Notes: generated by a model from the sequence alone, not told the origin. A DNA stretch of 64,000 bases from Pseudobutyrivibrio sp. (GCA_024697025.1 JAILGH010000008.1:1-64000); one strand, 5' to 3'. Counted from the stretch's first letter, positions 37,420 to 45,975 are shown. Program-made: numbers and translations.

Positions 37420-38466
37420 ATGAATTATATTATTAAAAGTATACGTTGTAGATGTAAACATATAGTAATCATTTTATTTTTTCTTATTTATTCTGGGTTT
37501 ATTCTTGCTCAAATGGGAGTTGTTAGATTTATTCCAGTTAAAAGTGAAATGGACATAAAACATTTGGAGCAGGAAGGAGAAGATGAATACCTATATAAAG
37601 AATTATCGGATAAAGAAGTAGCTACAGCTTTTTGTGAAGAAATAAATGCTGTAATTAAGCAAGAAAATATTTATGAAAAATGGAAAGTTGTGGGGCAACA
37701 AGCTTTAGAAAAAATAGAATCAGGAAGTAGTGTTGAAGCCGTTTTAAAGGAATATGAAAGTTCAACCGAATATGAATGGCTAAAATCTAGATATGATTTG
37801 GCAAAAAAAGAATATGCAAAGCCAGAAGAAATAAATAAAAGAATTATGGAAGAGAACAATAATTTTGGATATCAAATTGATGTACAAAATAATTATCTGA
37901 CTTACTCACAAGCAATATTAGGATTTCTCCTTATTGCGTATGTATATTTTTTCATGGTAGACAATCAAAAAGAAGACATAATCGAAACTCGTAAAATTGT
38001 CGGTAGTGATAGATTTAAATACTACATATATGATTTGCTTGTAATGATTATACCCATTATCGTATATACGTATTTATTTGGAGTGATATTAAATATTTAT
38101 AGCTATGTGCGATTTAAAGTTGATGGATTTCCAATCAAATATTTTGTAACAACAGAAAAATATGGAACGGTATTTTTGCCAACTATAATTGCGTACATTG
38201 CAGTTTTAGTGCTACTGATTAGTATTTTTAAAGAGAATTTTGGTGTTACGGTACCTATATACTTGGCATGGGTGATAATGAACCTTACACCGAATGTTTT
38301 CAAAAACCATAAATTGTTGTCAAAGATTACAGTTGTAAATCGTCTAGATGGTGTCCAAACAATAGTTGATTATGATGTTGGAAGAAGAGTTATCATTTTG
38401 ATATTGGCATCGTTAATACTTGTGTTTAGTTATAGGTTTCAATACAAGAAAAGGAAGAAGAATTGA
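37420..38466 (+). CDS. ABC-2 type permease-like membrane protein
   Basis: A 348-residue protein. One N-terminal helix (about 12-32) is followed by a roughly 125-residue charged extracytoplasmic loop and then five or six helices. The topology is that of an ABC-2 permease with a large first loop. It begins three bases after the ATPase stop and overlaps the next gene by 4 bp. No sequence motif fixes its substrate; the neighbouring S66 peptidase suggests a peptide or peptide-nucleotide antibiotic. Confidence 0.6.
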   Translation: MNYIIKSIRCRCKHIVIILFFLIYSGFILAQMGVVRFIPVKSEMDIKHLEQEGEDEYLYKELSDKEVATAFCEEINAVIKQENIYEKWKVVGQQALEKIESGSSVEAVLKEYESSTEYEWLKSRYDLAKKEYAKPEEINKRIMEENNNFGYQIDVQNNYLTYSQAILGFLLIAYVYFFMVDNQKEDIIETRKIVGSDRFKYYIYDLLVMIIPIIVYTYLFGVILNIYSYVRFKVDGFPIKYFVTTEKYGTVFLPTIIAYIAVLVLLISIFKENFGVTVPIYLAWVIMNLTPNVFKNHKLLSKITVVNRLDGVQTIVDYDVGRRVIILILASLILVFSYRFQYKKRKKN

Positions 38467-39122
38467 TTAATATAGTTAAGAGAAATATAAAGTACATAAT
38501 AATGGCCTTGTGTTTTGCAGGAGTAATATTGTTTTCTATGTACAAGGTTTCATATATAGATTTTATAAATGAAACCGTAATGTACTTTCCTCTTTTTATA
38601 TTGATAGCATCCATACTAATTAATCTAGAGGTTTTCGAAAGCAATATGCAAGAGATTTATTATTCGTCAAAAGCGAATATTAAAATAATATTTTTAAAAC
38701 GAATGCTTAGATTAGTGATCTTGGAAAGCATACTTTTAGTGGTAAATTATGTTATGTTCAATATATTTTTCGATATAGAGTATACTCACGAATTGGAAAA
38801 AGTAATGTATTGGCAGGCATCATTTCTTTCTTCATTCTTTTTCATAGGTATAGCAGCATTGTTTTGTGCAATCTTAAAAAACAAAGCAATGACTCTGACA
38901 GTAGTATCTATTATATGGATATATTGGATAATAAATCCAACTAAGCTATCTATTTTGAATCCATTTATATTTACGGCCGGGCCGATTTATCTGGATGATT
39001 ATAAATACATACAGCTTGGATTTATATTAGTGATGTTATTTGTGGCGATGCTTATTGAAAGTAAGGGCCCATTTTGGGTTAAGGATAAGATTGTTAATAG
39101 AAGAAAGAATAAATTATGGTAA
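38463..39122 (+). CDS. integral membrane protein, probable second permease
   Basis: A 219-residue protein with about six hydrophobic helices and short loops. The start lies in the 4-bp overlap with the upstream permease gene (the TTG within GAATTGATT), so the two are probably translated together. Its last codons overlap the start of the S66 peptidase gene by 7 bp. Not assigned to a family; role inferred from the cassette. Confidence 0.55.
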   Translation: MINIVKRNIKYIIMALCFAGVILFSMYKVSYIDFINETVMYFPLFILIASILINLEVFESNMQEIYYSSKANIKIIFLKRMLRLVILESILLVVNYVMFNIFFDIEYTHELEKVMYWQASFLSSFFFIGIAALFCAILKNKAMTLTVVSIIWIYWIINPTKLSILNPFIFTAGPIYLDDYKYIQLGFILVMLFVAMLIESKGPFWVKDKIVNRRKNKLW

Positions 39123-40150
39123 AGAATATAGCAATAGTGAGTTTATCTTCTGGAATAATGGGCGAATCTTATATTAAGCATGAAGTGGACTTAGGAGTAA
39201 AAAGGTTAAATGAATTAGGGGTGAATGTAGAGTTCATGCCCCATGCATTGAACGGCTTGGAATATGTAAAGAATCACCCCAAAGAGGGGGCTGAAGATTT
39301 GCTGAAAGCACTTAATAATCCTGAAATCGACATGATATTATGTGCGATTGGTGGAGATGATACATACAGATTATTACCTTTTTTATTTGAAAATGATGAA
39401 TTAGTAAGAGCTGTTAATGATAAGATTTTTTTAGGATTTTCAGATACAACTTTTAATCATTTTATGTTCCATAAAGTTGGGATGAATACGTTTTACGGAC
39501 AAGCGTTTTTGCCTGATATATGTGAAATTGGACCAGATATACTTACATACACAAGAAAATATTTTGAAGAGTTAATAAGAACTGGAACTATAAAAGCAAT
39601 AACTCCAAGTGAGAATTGGTATGAATCACGAGAAGATTTTGGATTAGAACAAATAGGTACTCCATTAAAAGCACATTCAAATAAAGGATTTGAATTGTTG
39701 AATGGAAATGCCGTATTTTCTGGAAAAATTCTTGGTGGATGCATTGATTCCATATATGATTTTTTCTATGGTGACAGGTATCCAGACATGCCTGAGTTAT
39801 GCAAGAAATATCATTTGTTTCCAGACAAAGAAGAGTGGCGAGACAAGATACTTTTACTAGAATCTAGTGAAGAAAAAATGTCGCCTGAAAAATATAAAAA
39901 AGCACTTTTGGCACTAAAAGAGCGGGAAATATTTGATGTTATCTCTGGGGTGTTAGTTGGTAAACCATTTGACGAAGTGTATGTTGATGAATATAAGCAA
40001 GTGCTTTTAAAAACGATAGATAATTCTGGTTTGTCTATTGTGAGCAACATCAATATTGGGCACGCACAACCACGGTGCATAATACCTTTTGGAGTTAATG
40101 CAACTGTAGATGTACATAAACAGATTATAGTGTTTGAAAATAATAAATAG
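39116..40150 (+). CDS. S66-family serine peptidase, MccF-like
   Basis: A 344-residue cytoplasmic enzyme of the LD-carboxypeptidase/MccF family. The unusual Ser-Glu-His triad is complete: Ser109 in GFSDTT, Glu249 in LLLESSEE and His316 in IGHAQPR, spaced as in MccF. The PSENW segment (Trp168) sits where MccF has a tryptophan contacting the nucleotide part of microcin C. LdcA cleaves murein tetrapeptides, while MccF detoxifies processed microcin C-type aminoacyl nucleotides. The Trp and the ABC context favour the immunity role. No biosynthesis genes are in the cassette, so it would act as resistance. Confidence 0.78.
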   Translation: MVKNIAIVSLSSGIMGESYIKHEVDLGVKRLNELGVNVEFMPHALNGLEYVKNHPKEGAEDLLKALNNPEIDMILCAIGGDDTYRLLPFLFENDELVRAVNDKIFLGFSDTTFNHFMFHKVGMNTFYGQAFLPDICEIGPDILTYTRKYFEELIRTGTIKAITPSENWYESREDFGLEQIGTPLKAHSNKGFELLNGNAVFSGKILGGCIDSIYDFFYGDRYPDMPELCKKYHLFPDKEEWRDKILLLESSEEKMSPEKYKKALLALKEREIFDVISGVLVGKPFDEVYVDEYKQVLLKTIDNSGLSIVSNINIGHAQPRCIIPFGVNATVDVHKQIIVFENNK

Positions 40151-40168
40151 AAAAAGGAGAATAATTAA

Positions 40169-40456
40169 ATGAGAGAGAGTATTTTATTTAGAAGAATAGT
40201 TTTTATGTTAATAATTACTTTAGCTTTAATTGTATCTTTAGTAGATAGAGTTAATGGTTTTAGAATATCGAATGTAATAGTTTTTTCGTTACTAGGTTTT
40301 ATTTTCCTATATAAGATTTTGTTTGAAAAATCAAAGGACATCGAACAATCAACGTATATACGTAATATGCAAGGAAAAGAAGTAATGCTTGCAGTTGTTT
40401 CACTTGTGTTGATTGTTTGTTGGATATCGAGTCAGCTGTACACCCTGTTTTCATAA
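40169..40456 (+). CDS. small membrane protein, last gene of the ABC/MccF cassette
   Basis: A 95-residue protein with three hydrophobic segments (about 10-24, 33-48, 72-93) separated by short charged loops. AAAAAGGAGA lies in front of the ATG. No family recognised. Same A+T-rich composition as the four genes upstream, so it probably entered with them. It could be an accessory or immunity protein of the exporter. Confidence 0.5.
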   Translation: MRESILFRRIVFMLIITLALIVSLVDRVNGFRISNVIVFSLLGFIFLYKILFEKSKDIEQSTYIRNMQGKEVMLAVVSLVLIVCWISSQLYTLFS

Positions 40457-40517
40457 CAATTCCATTAAAGAAAATTTCAAATTGATACATTATCTCTCCT
40501 GTAGAAAAGCTATGCTT

Positions 40518-40531
40518 TGAAAGTACTGTCA
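40518..40531. promoter_or_regulatory. amino-sugar operator, distal site at the PTS promoter
   Basis: TGAAAGTACTGTCA. Nearly the same sequence occurs at 45025-45038 (TGAAAGTACTAACA). It lies 41 bp upstream of the proximal site. Confidence 0.55.
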
Positions 40532-40558
40532 TAAAAATTTCAAAGCCGCCATGAAATA

Positions 40559-40572
40559 TGAAAGAGGTTTCA
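40559..40572. promoter_or_regulatory. amino-sugar operator, proximal site at the PTS promoter
   Basis: TGAAAGAGGTTTCA, a perfect TGAAA/TTTCA palindrome followed by GAAG. It ends 16 nt before the -35 box. The related site 45067-45080 has the same distance to the nagB -35 and the same GAAG flank. Confidence 0.6.
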
Positions 40573-40588
40573 GAAGAAGTGCAATTCG

Positions 40589-40618
40589 TTGACAGTGATT
40601 TTGGGGAATAGATATAAT
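40589..40618 (+). promoter_or_regulatory. promoter of the PTS gene
   Basis: TTGACA (40589-40594), 18-nt spacer, TATAAT (40613-40618). Confidence 0.75.
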
Positions 40619-40653
40619 TTAATTAATATTTAGGGTTAAAAGGAGGAGAGTGT

Positions 40654-42129
40654 ATGAAGTTTTTACAAAAACTTGGTAAAGCCCTTATGTTGCCGGTGGC
40701 TGTATTGCCATTGTGTGGTTTGTTGATGGGTATTGGTTATTTTCTGTGCCCAGCCACAATGCAAGGCGGTGACATTAGCGGTGCAAAGATGCTTATCGGT
40801 CTATTCTTGGTAAAGGCTGGTGCGGCATTAATCGATAACATGGCCCTACTATTTGTTATCGGTGTTGGTGTTGGTATGGCAGACGACCATGATGGTACAG
40901 GCGGTGTTGCAGCCATTGTTTCATGGTTTATCATTACCACACTTCTTAACACAGGATTTGTTACAACAATCATACCATCAATTGCTGATAGTGCTACAAG
41001 TACTATTGCATTTGACAAAATTGGAAATCCATTTATTGGTATTCTTGCCGGTATCATCGGTTCCATGTGTTACAACAAGTTCAAGAATACAAAGCTTCCA
41101 GATTGGCTTTCATTCTTCAGTGGCAAGAGAAGTGTAGCTATTTTCGCAGGACTTATTTCAATCTGTGCTTCAGTTGTATTGTTATTCGTATGGCCACTTT
41201 TATTTACAGGCTTAGTTGGTCTCGGAAATGCAATTTCAAAGATGGGTATCGTAGGTGCTGGTATCTACGCATTCTTAAACAGATTGCTTATTCCAACTGG
41301 TTTACACCATGCTCTTAACAACGTATTCTGGTTCGATACAATTGGTCTTGGTGATTTGACAAACTTCTGGGCAGGCAAGACATCTGCAGATGTTTCTTGG
41401 GATTTAGGACTTTATATGTCAGGATTCTTCCCATGTATGATGTTTGGTATTCCAGGTGCTGCAATCGCAATGATTAGACGCGCTAAGACAGGAAAGAGAA
41501 AGCTTGCTATTGGTATCCTTTCATCTGCAGCTATTTGTGCATTTGTCTGCGGTGTTACAGAGCCATTTGAGTTTGCTTTCATGTTCCTTGCTCCAGGACT
41601 TTACTTACTCTATGCACTTCTTTATGGCGTGTTCACAGTAATTACTGGCTTGGTAGGATTTAGAGCTGGATTCTCATTCTCAGCTGGTGCAACAGACTTA
41701 CTTTTCTCTGCATCGCTTCCAGCTGCACAGAAGACATGGTTAATCATTCCTCTTGGAATCGCAGCATTCGTAGTATTCTATTTGGTATTCTACTATGCTA
41801 TTGGCAAGTTTGATCTAAAGACTCCAGGTAGAGAGGATGATGAGGAAGATTACGCTGAGATAGACAAGGATGTTAAGCTTTCAGATAACAACTATGCTGT
41901 AGTTGCAGCAAAGATTTTAGAAGCACTTGGCGGAAAGGACAACATCACTTCTGCTGACTACTGTGCTACAAGACTTAGATTAGAAGTCAAAGAACAGGAT
42001 GTAATCAATGAAAAGGCCGTTAAAGCTGCAGGTGCAGCAGGCATGATTCGTCCAGGAAAGACTTCAGTGCAGGTTATCATAGGAACTCAAGTACAATTCG
42101 TATATGACGAGTTCAAGAAATTACTTTAA
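40654..42129 (+). CDS. nagE: PTS N-acetylglucosamine-type transporter, EIICB
   Basis: A 491-residue membrane permease. The EIIC domain (about 1-385, some ten helices; opening FLQKLGKALMLPVAVLPLCGLLMGIG) is joined to a C-terminal EIIB domain with phospho-Cys437 in CATRLR. No EIIA domain is present, so phosphate must come from a separate EIIA. It imports and phosphorylates a hexose. The glucose/GlcNAc subfamily is clear from sequence; GlcNAc is preferred because nagA, nanE, nagB and an RpiR regulator follow. AGGAGGAG precedes the ATG. Shared operator sites tie it to the nagB and nanE promoters. Confidence 0.88.
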   Translation: MKFLQKLGKALMLPVAVLPLCGLLMGIGYFLCPATMQGGDISGAKMLIGLFLVKAGAALIDNMALLFVIGVGVGMADDHDGTGGVAAIVSWFIITTLLNTGFVTTIIPSIADSATSTIAFDKIGNPFIGILAGIIGSMCYNKFKNTKLPDWLSFFSGKRSVAIFAGLISICASVVLLFVWPLLFTGLVGLGNAISKMGIVGAGIYAFLNRLLIPTGLHHALNNVFWFDTIGLGDLTNFWAGKTSADVSWDLGLYMSGFFPCMMFGIPGAAIAMIRRAKTGKRKLAIGILSSAAICAFVCGVTEPFEFAFMFLAPGLYLLYALLYGVFTVITGLVGFRAGFSFSAGATDLLFSASLPAAQKTWLIIPLGIAAFVVFYLVFYYAIGKFDLKTPGREDDEEDYAEIDKDVKLSDNNYAVVAAKILEALGGKDNITSADYCATRLRLEVKEQDVINEKAVKAAGAAGMIRPGKTSVQVIIGTQVQFVYDEFKKLL

Positions 42130-42192
42130 AAGAGAGATTAATCATAAATCATAAAAACCTATTTTCAAAATTCAATCCGTAACCCAATCAAA

Positions 42193-42223
42193 GAAAGGTC
42201 GCAAGCTTAGCTTGCGACCTTTC
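42193..42223. terminator. hairpin between convergent PTS and RpiR genes
   Basis: A 14-bp perfect stem GAAAGGTCGCAAGC/GCTTGCGACCTTTC with a 3-nt loop. The T run is weak on both strands. Confidence 0.75.
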
Positions 42224-42239
42224 ATCATGTTATAAAAAA

Positions 42240-43082
42240 TTAATCAAGTGATTGTTTTATCTCTAGAGCTGATAGCGTTCGCTTGTACTTTTCAGCCTTG
42301 AAGAAGGAATCGTTGGCAAAATAATATGAGTAGAGCACATCCAGCAGAATTAAAAGTGAAATCTGTGGTGAAATCTTGGTGCCCTTTTCAAGCTCGTTTA
42401 GATAAGCTACTTCAACTATCTCATCGCAAAGCTCTCTAAGCTTTTTATCCTTTGATGCTGTAAAAAGGACCACCCTTGCGCCGTTTTGCTTAGCTTTTTT
42501 GACTCCGTCGATGACAACCTTGGTAGTGCCACTGATGGAAAAGGCTAACACAAGTGAGCCTCGTTTAACAAGGGAAGCGTTCATGGCAATCATCTGAGAA
42601 TCCGTAATTGCGATAACGTCAAGACCAAGTCGCATAAAGCGTAGCTGAAATTCTCTAGCCACATATCCACTAGAGCCCATGCCATATACAGGCAAAGTAT
42701 ATTCGATATTACTGAGCATGCTAGCTATGCGTCGCATCTGGTCCTCGTCGATAATGTCAAAGGCCTTAGTAAGAATATCCTTGTAGTTCTTTCTAACTGC
42801 GCGAGTAATATCAGAGATTTCTTTTTCTTCCTTTTCCGTAAAGTAATCTTTGAAATCAAGCTCGTACATGTAAACGAACTCTCGGTAGCCTTTAAAGCCG
42901 CATTTCTTGGCAAATCTTGAGAGAGTTGCCTCAGAAACATATAGCAGGGAGGAGATATGCTTTGAGGAAAAATCACTGATGACAGTGTTTTCCAAAAAGT
43001 AATCTGCAACTCCCTGCTCTGATTTGGTCAAATTACTATAAGATTCTCTAATCTTATCCTTAGTTGTATCAACTGTTGACAT
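42240..43082 (-). CDS. RpiR/MurR-family transcriptional regulator
   Basis: A 280-residue regulator with an N-terminal helix-turn-helix of RpiR type (VSEATLSRFAKKCGFKGYREF) and a C-terminal SIS sugar-phosphate isomerase domain (YGMGSSGYVAREFQLRF, AFSISGTTKVVIDGVK). It would sense a sugar phosphate such as GlcNAc-6-P or GlcN-6-P. AAGGGG lies 7 nt before the ATG. Its 5' end overlaps the 3' end of nagA by 14 bp, so it is the third gene of a nanE-nagA-rpiR operon. It is the obvious candidate for binding the repeated 14-bp site at the three local promoters. Confidence 0.9.
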   Translation of the reverse strand: MSTVDTTKDKIRESYSNLTKSEQGVADYFLENTVISDFSSKHISSLLYVSEATLSRFAKKCGFKGYREFVYMYELDFKDYFTEKEEKEISDITRAVRKNYKDILTKAFDIIDEDQMRRIASMLSNIEYTLPVYGMGSSGYVAREFQLRFMRLGLDVIAITDSQMIAMNASLVKRGSLVLAFSISGTTKVVIDGVKKAKQNGARVVLFTASKDKKLRELCDEIVEVAYLNELEKGTKISPQISLLILLDVLYSYYFANDSFFKAEKYKRTLSALEIKQSLD

Positions 43083-44220
43083 ATGAACCCCTTACAATCA
43101 CATTATTTATACTTAGATCTGATTTATTAATTATAACAAAATCAGCCTGTTTGCCAATAGTGATTGAGCCAACTGTGTCATATATTCCAACAGCTAGGGC
43201 TGGATTCCTTGTAGAACAAAGGATTGCAGCCTCAAGTGGAATGTGCATTTCATTTATTGCTGTAATCATGCAATCGTATAAATTGGTGGCGGAGCCGGCG
43301 ATGGTGCCATCATGGAGTGTGGCAAGACGACCTTTAACATTCACAGGCTGTCCACCCAACTCGTATTCTCCATCTGATAAGCCTGTGGCTCTTGTAGAGT
43401 CACTAATCAATATAAGTCTCTCAGCGCCAAAGACTTTGTACATCAAATTCACAGCTGGTGGAAATACATGTATTCCATCACAAATGATTTCAGGTGTAAC
43501 AAAATCTAACTCGGCAGCGGCACCTATTGGGCCTGGTGCTCTATGAGTAAAAGGTGGCATTGCATCAAACAAATGAGTAAGATGCTTTGCGCCGTGCTTG
43601 TAGGCTTCTATGCATGTTTCATAATCGGCAGTAGTGTGAGCAATGGATATACGAGTCTCATCTTTTGCCCTGTCAATAAAGTCCATGGCGCCTTCTAGCT
43701 CAGGGGCTATATCGCATAAACGTATTACACCGCCACTTGCTTCGTTGACTCTATGGAACATGTCGTAGTCGCAATTTTGAATATACTTAGGATTCTGTGC
43801 CCCTTTCTTTTCACGAGAAATAAAAGGGCCCTCCATATTTATGCCGTGTATAGTAGCTCTGCCCGGAACATCATTATCGTATTTACGATATTCATTAACA
43901 GCCTTTGCTATATTAGTTAATATTTCTTCTGGGTATGTCATAGTTGTAGGCAGTATAGATGTAACACCGCACTTTGCTTCGTAGCTGGCCATAGCTTTAA
44001 GTGCCTCCACGGTACCATCGCAAGTGTCGTAGCTCATACAGCCATGTAGATGTATATCGCAAAGTCCAGGTATAACATAGCAGCCACTGGCATCGACAGT
44101 CTCGGTATCATATATAGGGCCTTCGTCTGAAATAGCTGTAATTATTCCATCTTCAAAAGCCACTTCTACATCTTTAAATTGTCCATCTTCTAAGAATACA
44201 CTACCGTTAATAATTTTCAT
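43069..44220 (-). CDS. nagA: N-acetylglucosamine-6-phosphate deacetylase
   Basis: A 383-residue cytoplasmic amidohydrolase that converts GlcNAc-6-P to GlcN-6-P and acetate. Marks: GLCDIHLHGC (metal His-x-His), NMEGPF (metal Glu), the downstream metal His residues of SIAHTTADYE and HLTHLFDAM, and catalytic Asp in LISDSTRATG. AAGGAG precedes the ATG. It overlaps both neighbours by 14 bp (nanE upstream, the RpiR gene downstream), which indicates translational coupling. Confidence 0.95.
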   Translation of the reverse strand: MKIINGSVFLEDGQFKDVEVAFEDGIITAISDEGPIYDTETVDASGCYVIPGLCDIHLHGCMSYDTCDGTVEALKAMASYEAKCGVTSILPTTMTYPEEILTNIAKAVNEYRKYDNDVPGRATIHGINMEGPFISREKKGAQNPKYIQNCDYDMFHRVNEASGGVIRLCDIAPELEGAMDFIDRAKDETRISIAHTTADYETCIEAYKHGAKHLTHLFDAMPPFTHRAPGPIGAAAELDFVTPEIICDGIHVFPPAVNLMYKVFGAERLILISDSTRATGLSDGEYELGGQPVNVKGRLATLHDGTIAGSATNLYDCMITAINEMHIPLEAAILCSTRNPALAVGIYDTVGSITIGKQADFVIINKSDLSINNVIVRGSYVNS

Positions 44221-44917
44221 TGGTCATCTCCTTGATTGAATCGGTAAAGCGCTTAGTAATTTCTAGAGGTCGTGTGATAGCGCTACCTATGACAGCACAA
44301 TGGCAGCCTATTTCAAAAGCTGTCTTTAGCTGACTTATTTCCCAAATGCCACCTTCTGCAACTACAGGAACGGACAGTGAAGCAACAAGCATTTCAAGCA
44401 AATCAAAATCTGGCAAAGTCTTTCCTGCAGTTTCAGCTGTGTAGCCAGACAGAGTTGTGCTAACAATGTCAAAGCCAAGCTTTTCTGCCTTAAGTCCTTC
44501 CTCAAAGGTAGAACAATCCGCCATAAGAAGAATGTCAGGATACTTGGCCCTTATATCTTTTATAAAATCGTATAGGCTTTGCCCGCTAGGTCTGAGCCTA
44601 TCTGTGGCATCGGTGGCGACAATGTCTACATTTGCCTCTACCAAGGCATCGATTTCTGCCATGGTAGGAGTGATGTAAATATCAGAATCGTCATAATCCC
44701 TCTTCCACAATCCGATAATAGGTATAGAGACACTTTTTTGGATTTCTGCTATGTCCTCAGGACCGTTTGCTCTAATAGCCACAGCACCGCCCTGCTCAGC
44801 GGCAACAGCCATCCTAGACATGATGAAACTACTATGTAAAGGCTCATCCTCTAGGGCTTGGCAGGAAACAATGAGCCCCCCTTGTATTTGGTTAAGGATT
44901 TCTTGCTTTTTGTCCAT
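44207..44917 (-). CDS. nanE: N-acetylmannosamine-6-phosphate 2-epimerase
   Basis: A 236-residue TIM-barrel enzyme that converts ManNAc-6-P to GlcNAc-6-P, feeding sialic acid or ManNAc into the nagA/nagB route. Family marks: GGLIVSCQALEDEPLH at the N terminus, AVAIRANGPEDI, PIIGLWKRDY with the catalytic Lys, and VVAEGGIWE near the C terminus. AAAGGAG precedes the ATG. No sialate lyase or ManNAc kinase lies in the window, so the source of ManNAc-6-P is not visible here. First gene of the nanE-nagA-rpiR operon. Confidence 0.93.
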   Translation of the reverse strand: MDKKQEILNQIQGGLIVSCQALEDEPLHSSFIMSRMAVAAEQGGAVAIRANGPEDIAEIQKSVSIPIIGLWKRDYDDSDIYITPTMAEIDALVEANVDIVATDATDRLRPSGQSLYDFIKDIRAKYPDILLMADCSTFEEGLKAEKLGFDIVSTTLSGYTAETAGKTLPDFDLLEMLVASLSVPVVAEGGIWEISQLKTAFEIGCHCAVIGSAITRPLEITKRFTDSIKEMTNENY

Positions 44918-44978
44918 TTGTATCTCCTTTTACAGCTAGCTAGCCGGGAATAAAAATAAACCTACATCTTATGTTTAT

Positions 44979-45008
44979 ATTATAAAAAAACAAATAGCGT
45001 AATCTCAA
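44979..45008 (-). promoter_or_regulatory. promoter of the nanE-nagA-rpiR operon
   Basis: On the minus strand TTGAGA (45003-45008), 18-nt spacer, TATAAT (44979-44984). Confidence 0.65.
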
Positions 45009-45024
45009 TCTTTTAGCTAATTTA

Positions 45025-45038
45025 TGAAAGTACTAACA
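45025..45038. promoter_or_regulatory. amino-sugar operator at the nanE promoter
   Basis: TGAAAGTACTAACA. The gap to the minus-strand -35 box is 16 nt, the same distance as the proximal sites of the other two promoters. Confidence 0.6.
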
Positions 45039-45066
45039 TCAAAATAGCAAAAGTAATTGATTTGAA

Positions 45067-45080
45067 TGAAAGGTGTTACA
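45067..45080. promoter_or_regulatory. amino-sugar operator at the nagB promoter
   Basis: TGAAAGGTGTTACA followed by GAAG, 16 nt upstream of the nagB -35 box and 42 bp from the nanE-side site. Confidence 0.6.
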
Positions 45081-45096
45081 GAAGCACCCGGCTTGA

Positions 45097-45126
45097 TTGA
45101 CGCTAATCTTTTTCACTTTCTATAAT
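45097..45126 (+). promoter_or_regulatory. promoter of nagB
   Basis: TTGACG (45097-45102), 18-nt spacer, TATAAT (45121-45126). Confidence 0.75.
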
Positions 45127-45139
45127 GAACTTGAAGGAG

Positions 45140-45153
45140 TAAAAGCGCTAACT
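45140..45153. promoter_or_regulatory. possible CcpA (cre) site in the nagB leader
   Basis: TAAAAGCGCTAACT resembles the cre pattern TGWAARCGNTWNCA, with a mismatch at the second and last positions. Its place just after the expected start point would suit roadblock repression. Confidence 0.35.
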
Positions 45154-45195
45154 CTTAAAAATATATTATCAAAAGAATAGAGAGTAATTAAGGAA

Positions 45196-45921
45196 ATGAG
45201 AATTTATAAAGAGAAAAATTATGAAGAAGCTAGCATAAGAGCAGCCCAGATTGTTGCTGATCAGATTAAATTTAAAAATGATAGTGTGCTAGGCTTGGCC
45301 ACAGGAACAACACCTATTGGCATGTATAAAACACTGGTTGAAAAGTATAAGGAGGGAGAAATAACTTTTCAGGATGTTAAAACAGTAAACCTTGATGAAT
45401 ACAGGGGACTTGCCGACGACGACAAGAACAGCTACCACTATTTCATGAATGAAAATTTATTTTCCAAAGTAGATATAGATATAGCCAACACTCATCTACC
45501 AAATGGAATGGCTAACGTTCCAGAAGAAGAGTGCAAAGAGTATGAAGACTTACTTAAGTCACTTGGGGGAGTGGATTTGCAAATCCTTGGCCTTGGAGGC
45601 AATGGACACATTGGATTTAATGAACCAGGCACACCTTTTACAGAAACAACCCATCTTGTAAATCTAACAGATAGTACGATTAAGGCAAATTCTCGCTTAT
45701 TTGAAAAAATCGAAGATGTGCCAAAGCAGGCGTACTCCATGGGAATCAAATCCATCTTGGATGCAAAGCGAATCCTAATGATTGTAACAGGAGAGTCGAA
45801 GGCAGAGGCCCTAGCCAAAGTTGTAAAGGGCCCAGTAACAGAAGACGTCCCAGGCTCAATCCTCCAGCGTCATCGTGACGTAATAATTATTTGTGACGAG
45901 GCTGCGGCAGCAAAGTTGTAG
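45196..45921 (+). CDS. nagB: glucosamine-6-phosphate deaminase
   Basis: A 241-residue cytoplasmic enzyme that converts GlcN-6-P to fructose-6-P and ammonia, the last step of amino-sugar entry into glycolysis. Marks: LGLATGTTPIGMYKTL, NLDEYRGL with catalytic Asp, and LGLGGNGHIGFNEPG with catalytic His. The length is that of the compact Gram-positive form. AAGGAA precedes the ATG. Transcribed divergently from nanE-nagA-rpiR across a shared control region. Confidence 0.95.
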   Translation: MRIYKEKNYEEASIRAAQIVADQIKFKNDSVLGLATGTTPIGMYKTLVEKYKEGEITFQDVKTVNLDEYRGLADDDKNSYHYFMNENLFSKVDIDIANTHLPNGMANVPEEECKEYEDLLKSLGGVDLQILGLGGNGHIGFNEPGTPFTETTHLVNLTDSTIKANSRLFEKIEDVPKQAYSMGIKSILDAKRILMIVTGESKAEALAKVVKGPVTEDVPGSILQRHRDVIIICDEAAAAKL

Positions 45922-45932
45922 CTTCGGTTCAA

Positions 45933-45975
45933 AAAAACAATGGGTCCCTACAAAATGTGGGGACCCATTGTTTTT
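45933..45975. terminator. bidirectional terminator
   Basis: AAAAACAATGGGTCCC and GGGACCCATTGTTTTT form a 16-bp stem with A/T runs on both sides, between convergent nagB and the PRPP synthase gene. Confidence 0.9.

Noticed and set aside
39116..40150. Plain LdcA murein carboxypeptidase
   Set aside because: Not excluded, but the PSENW segment and the ABC exporter context fit MccF-type immunity better than murein recycling; no other recycling gene is adjacent.
40457..40588. Repeated AAAATTTCAAA (40471-40481 and 40534-40544) as attachment-site direct repeats of the A+T-rich cassette
   Set aside because: Both copies lie on the same side of the cassette within 75 bp, and no matching copy was seen at the other edge, so they do not mark an insertion.
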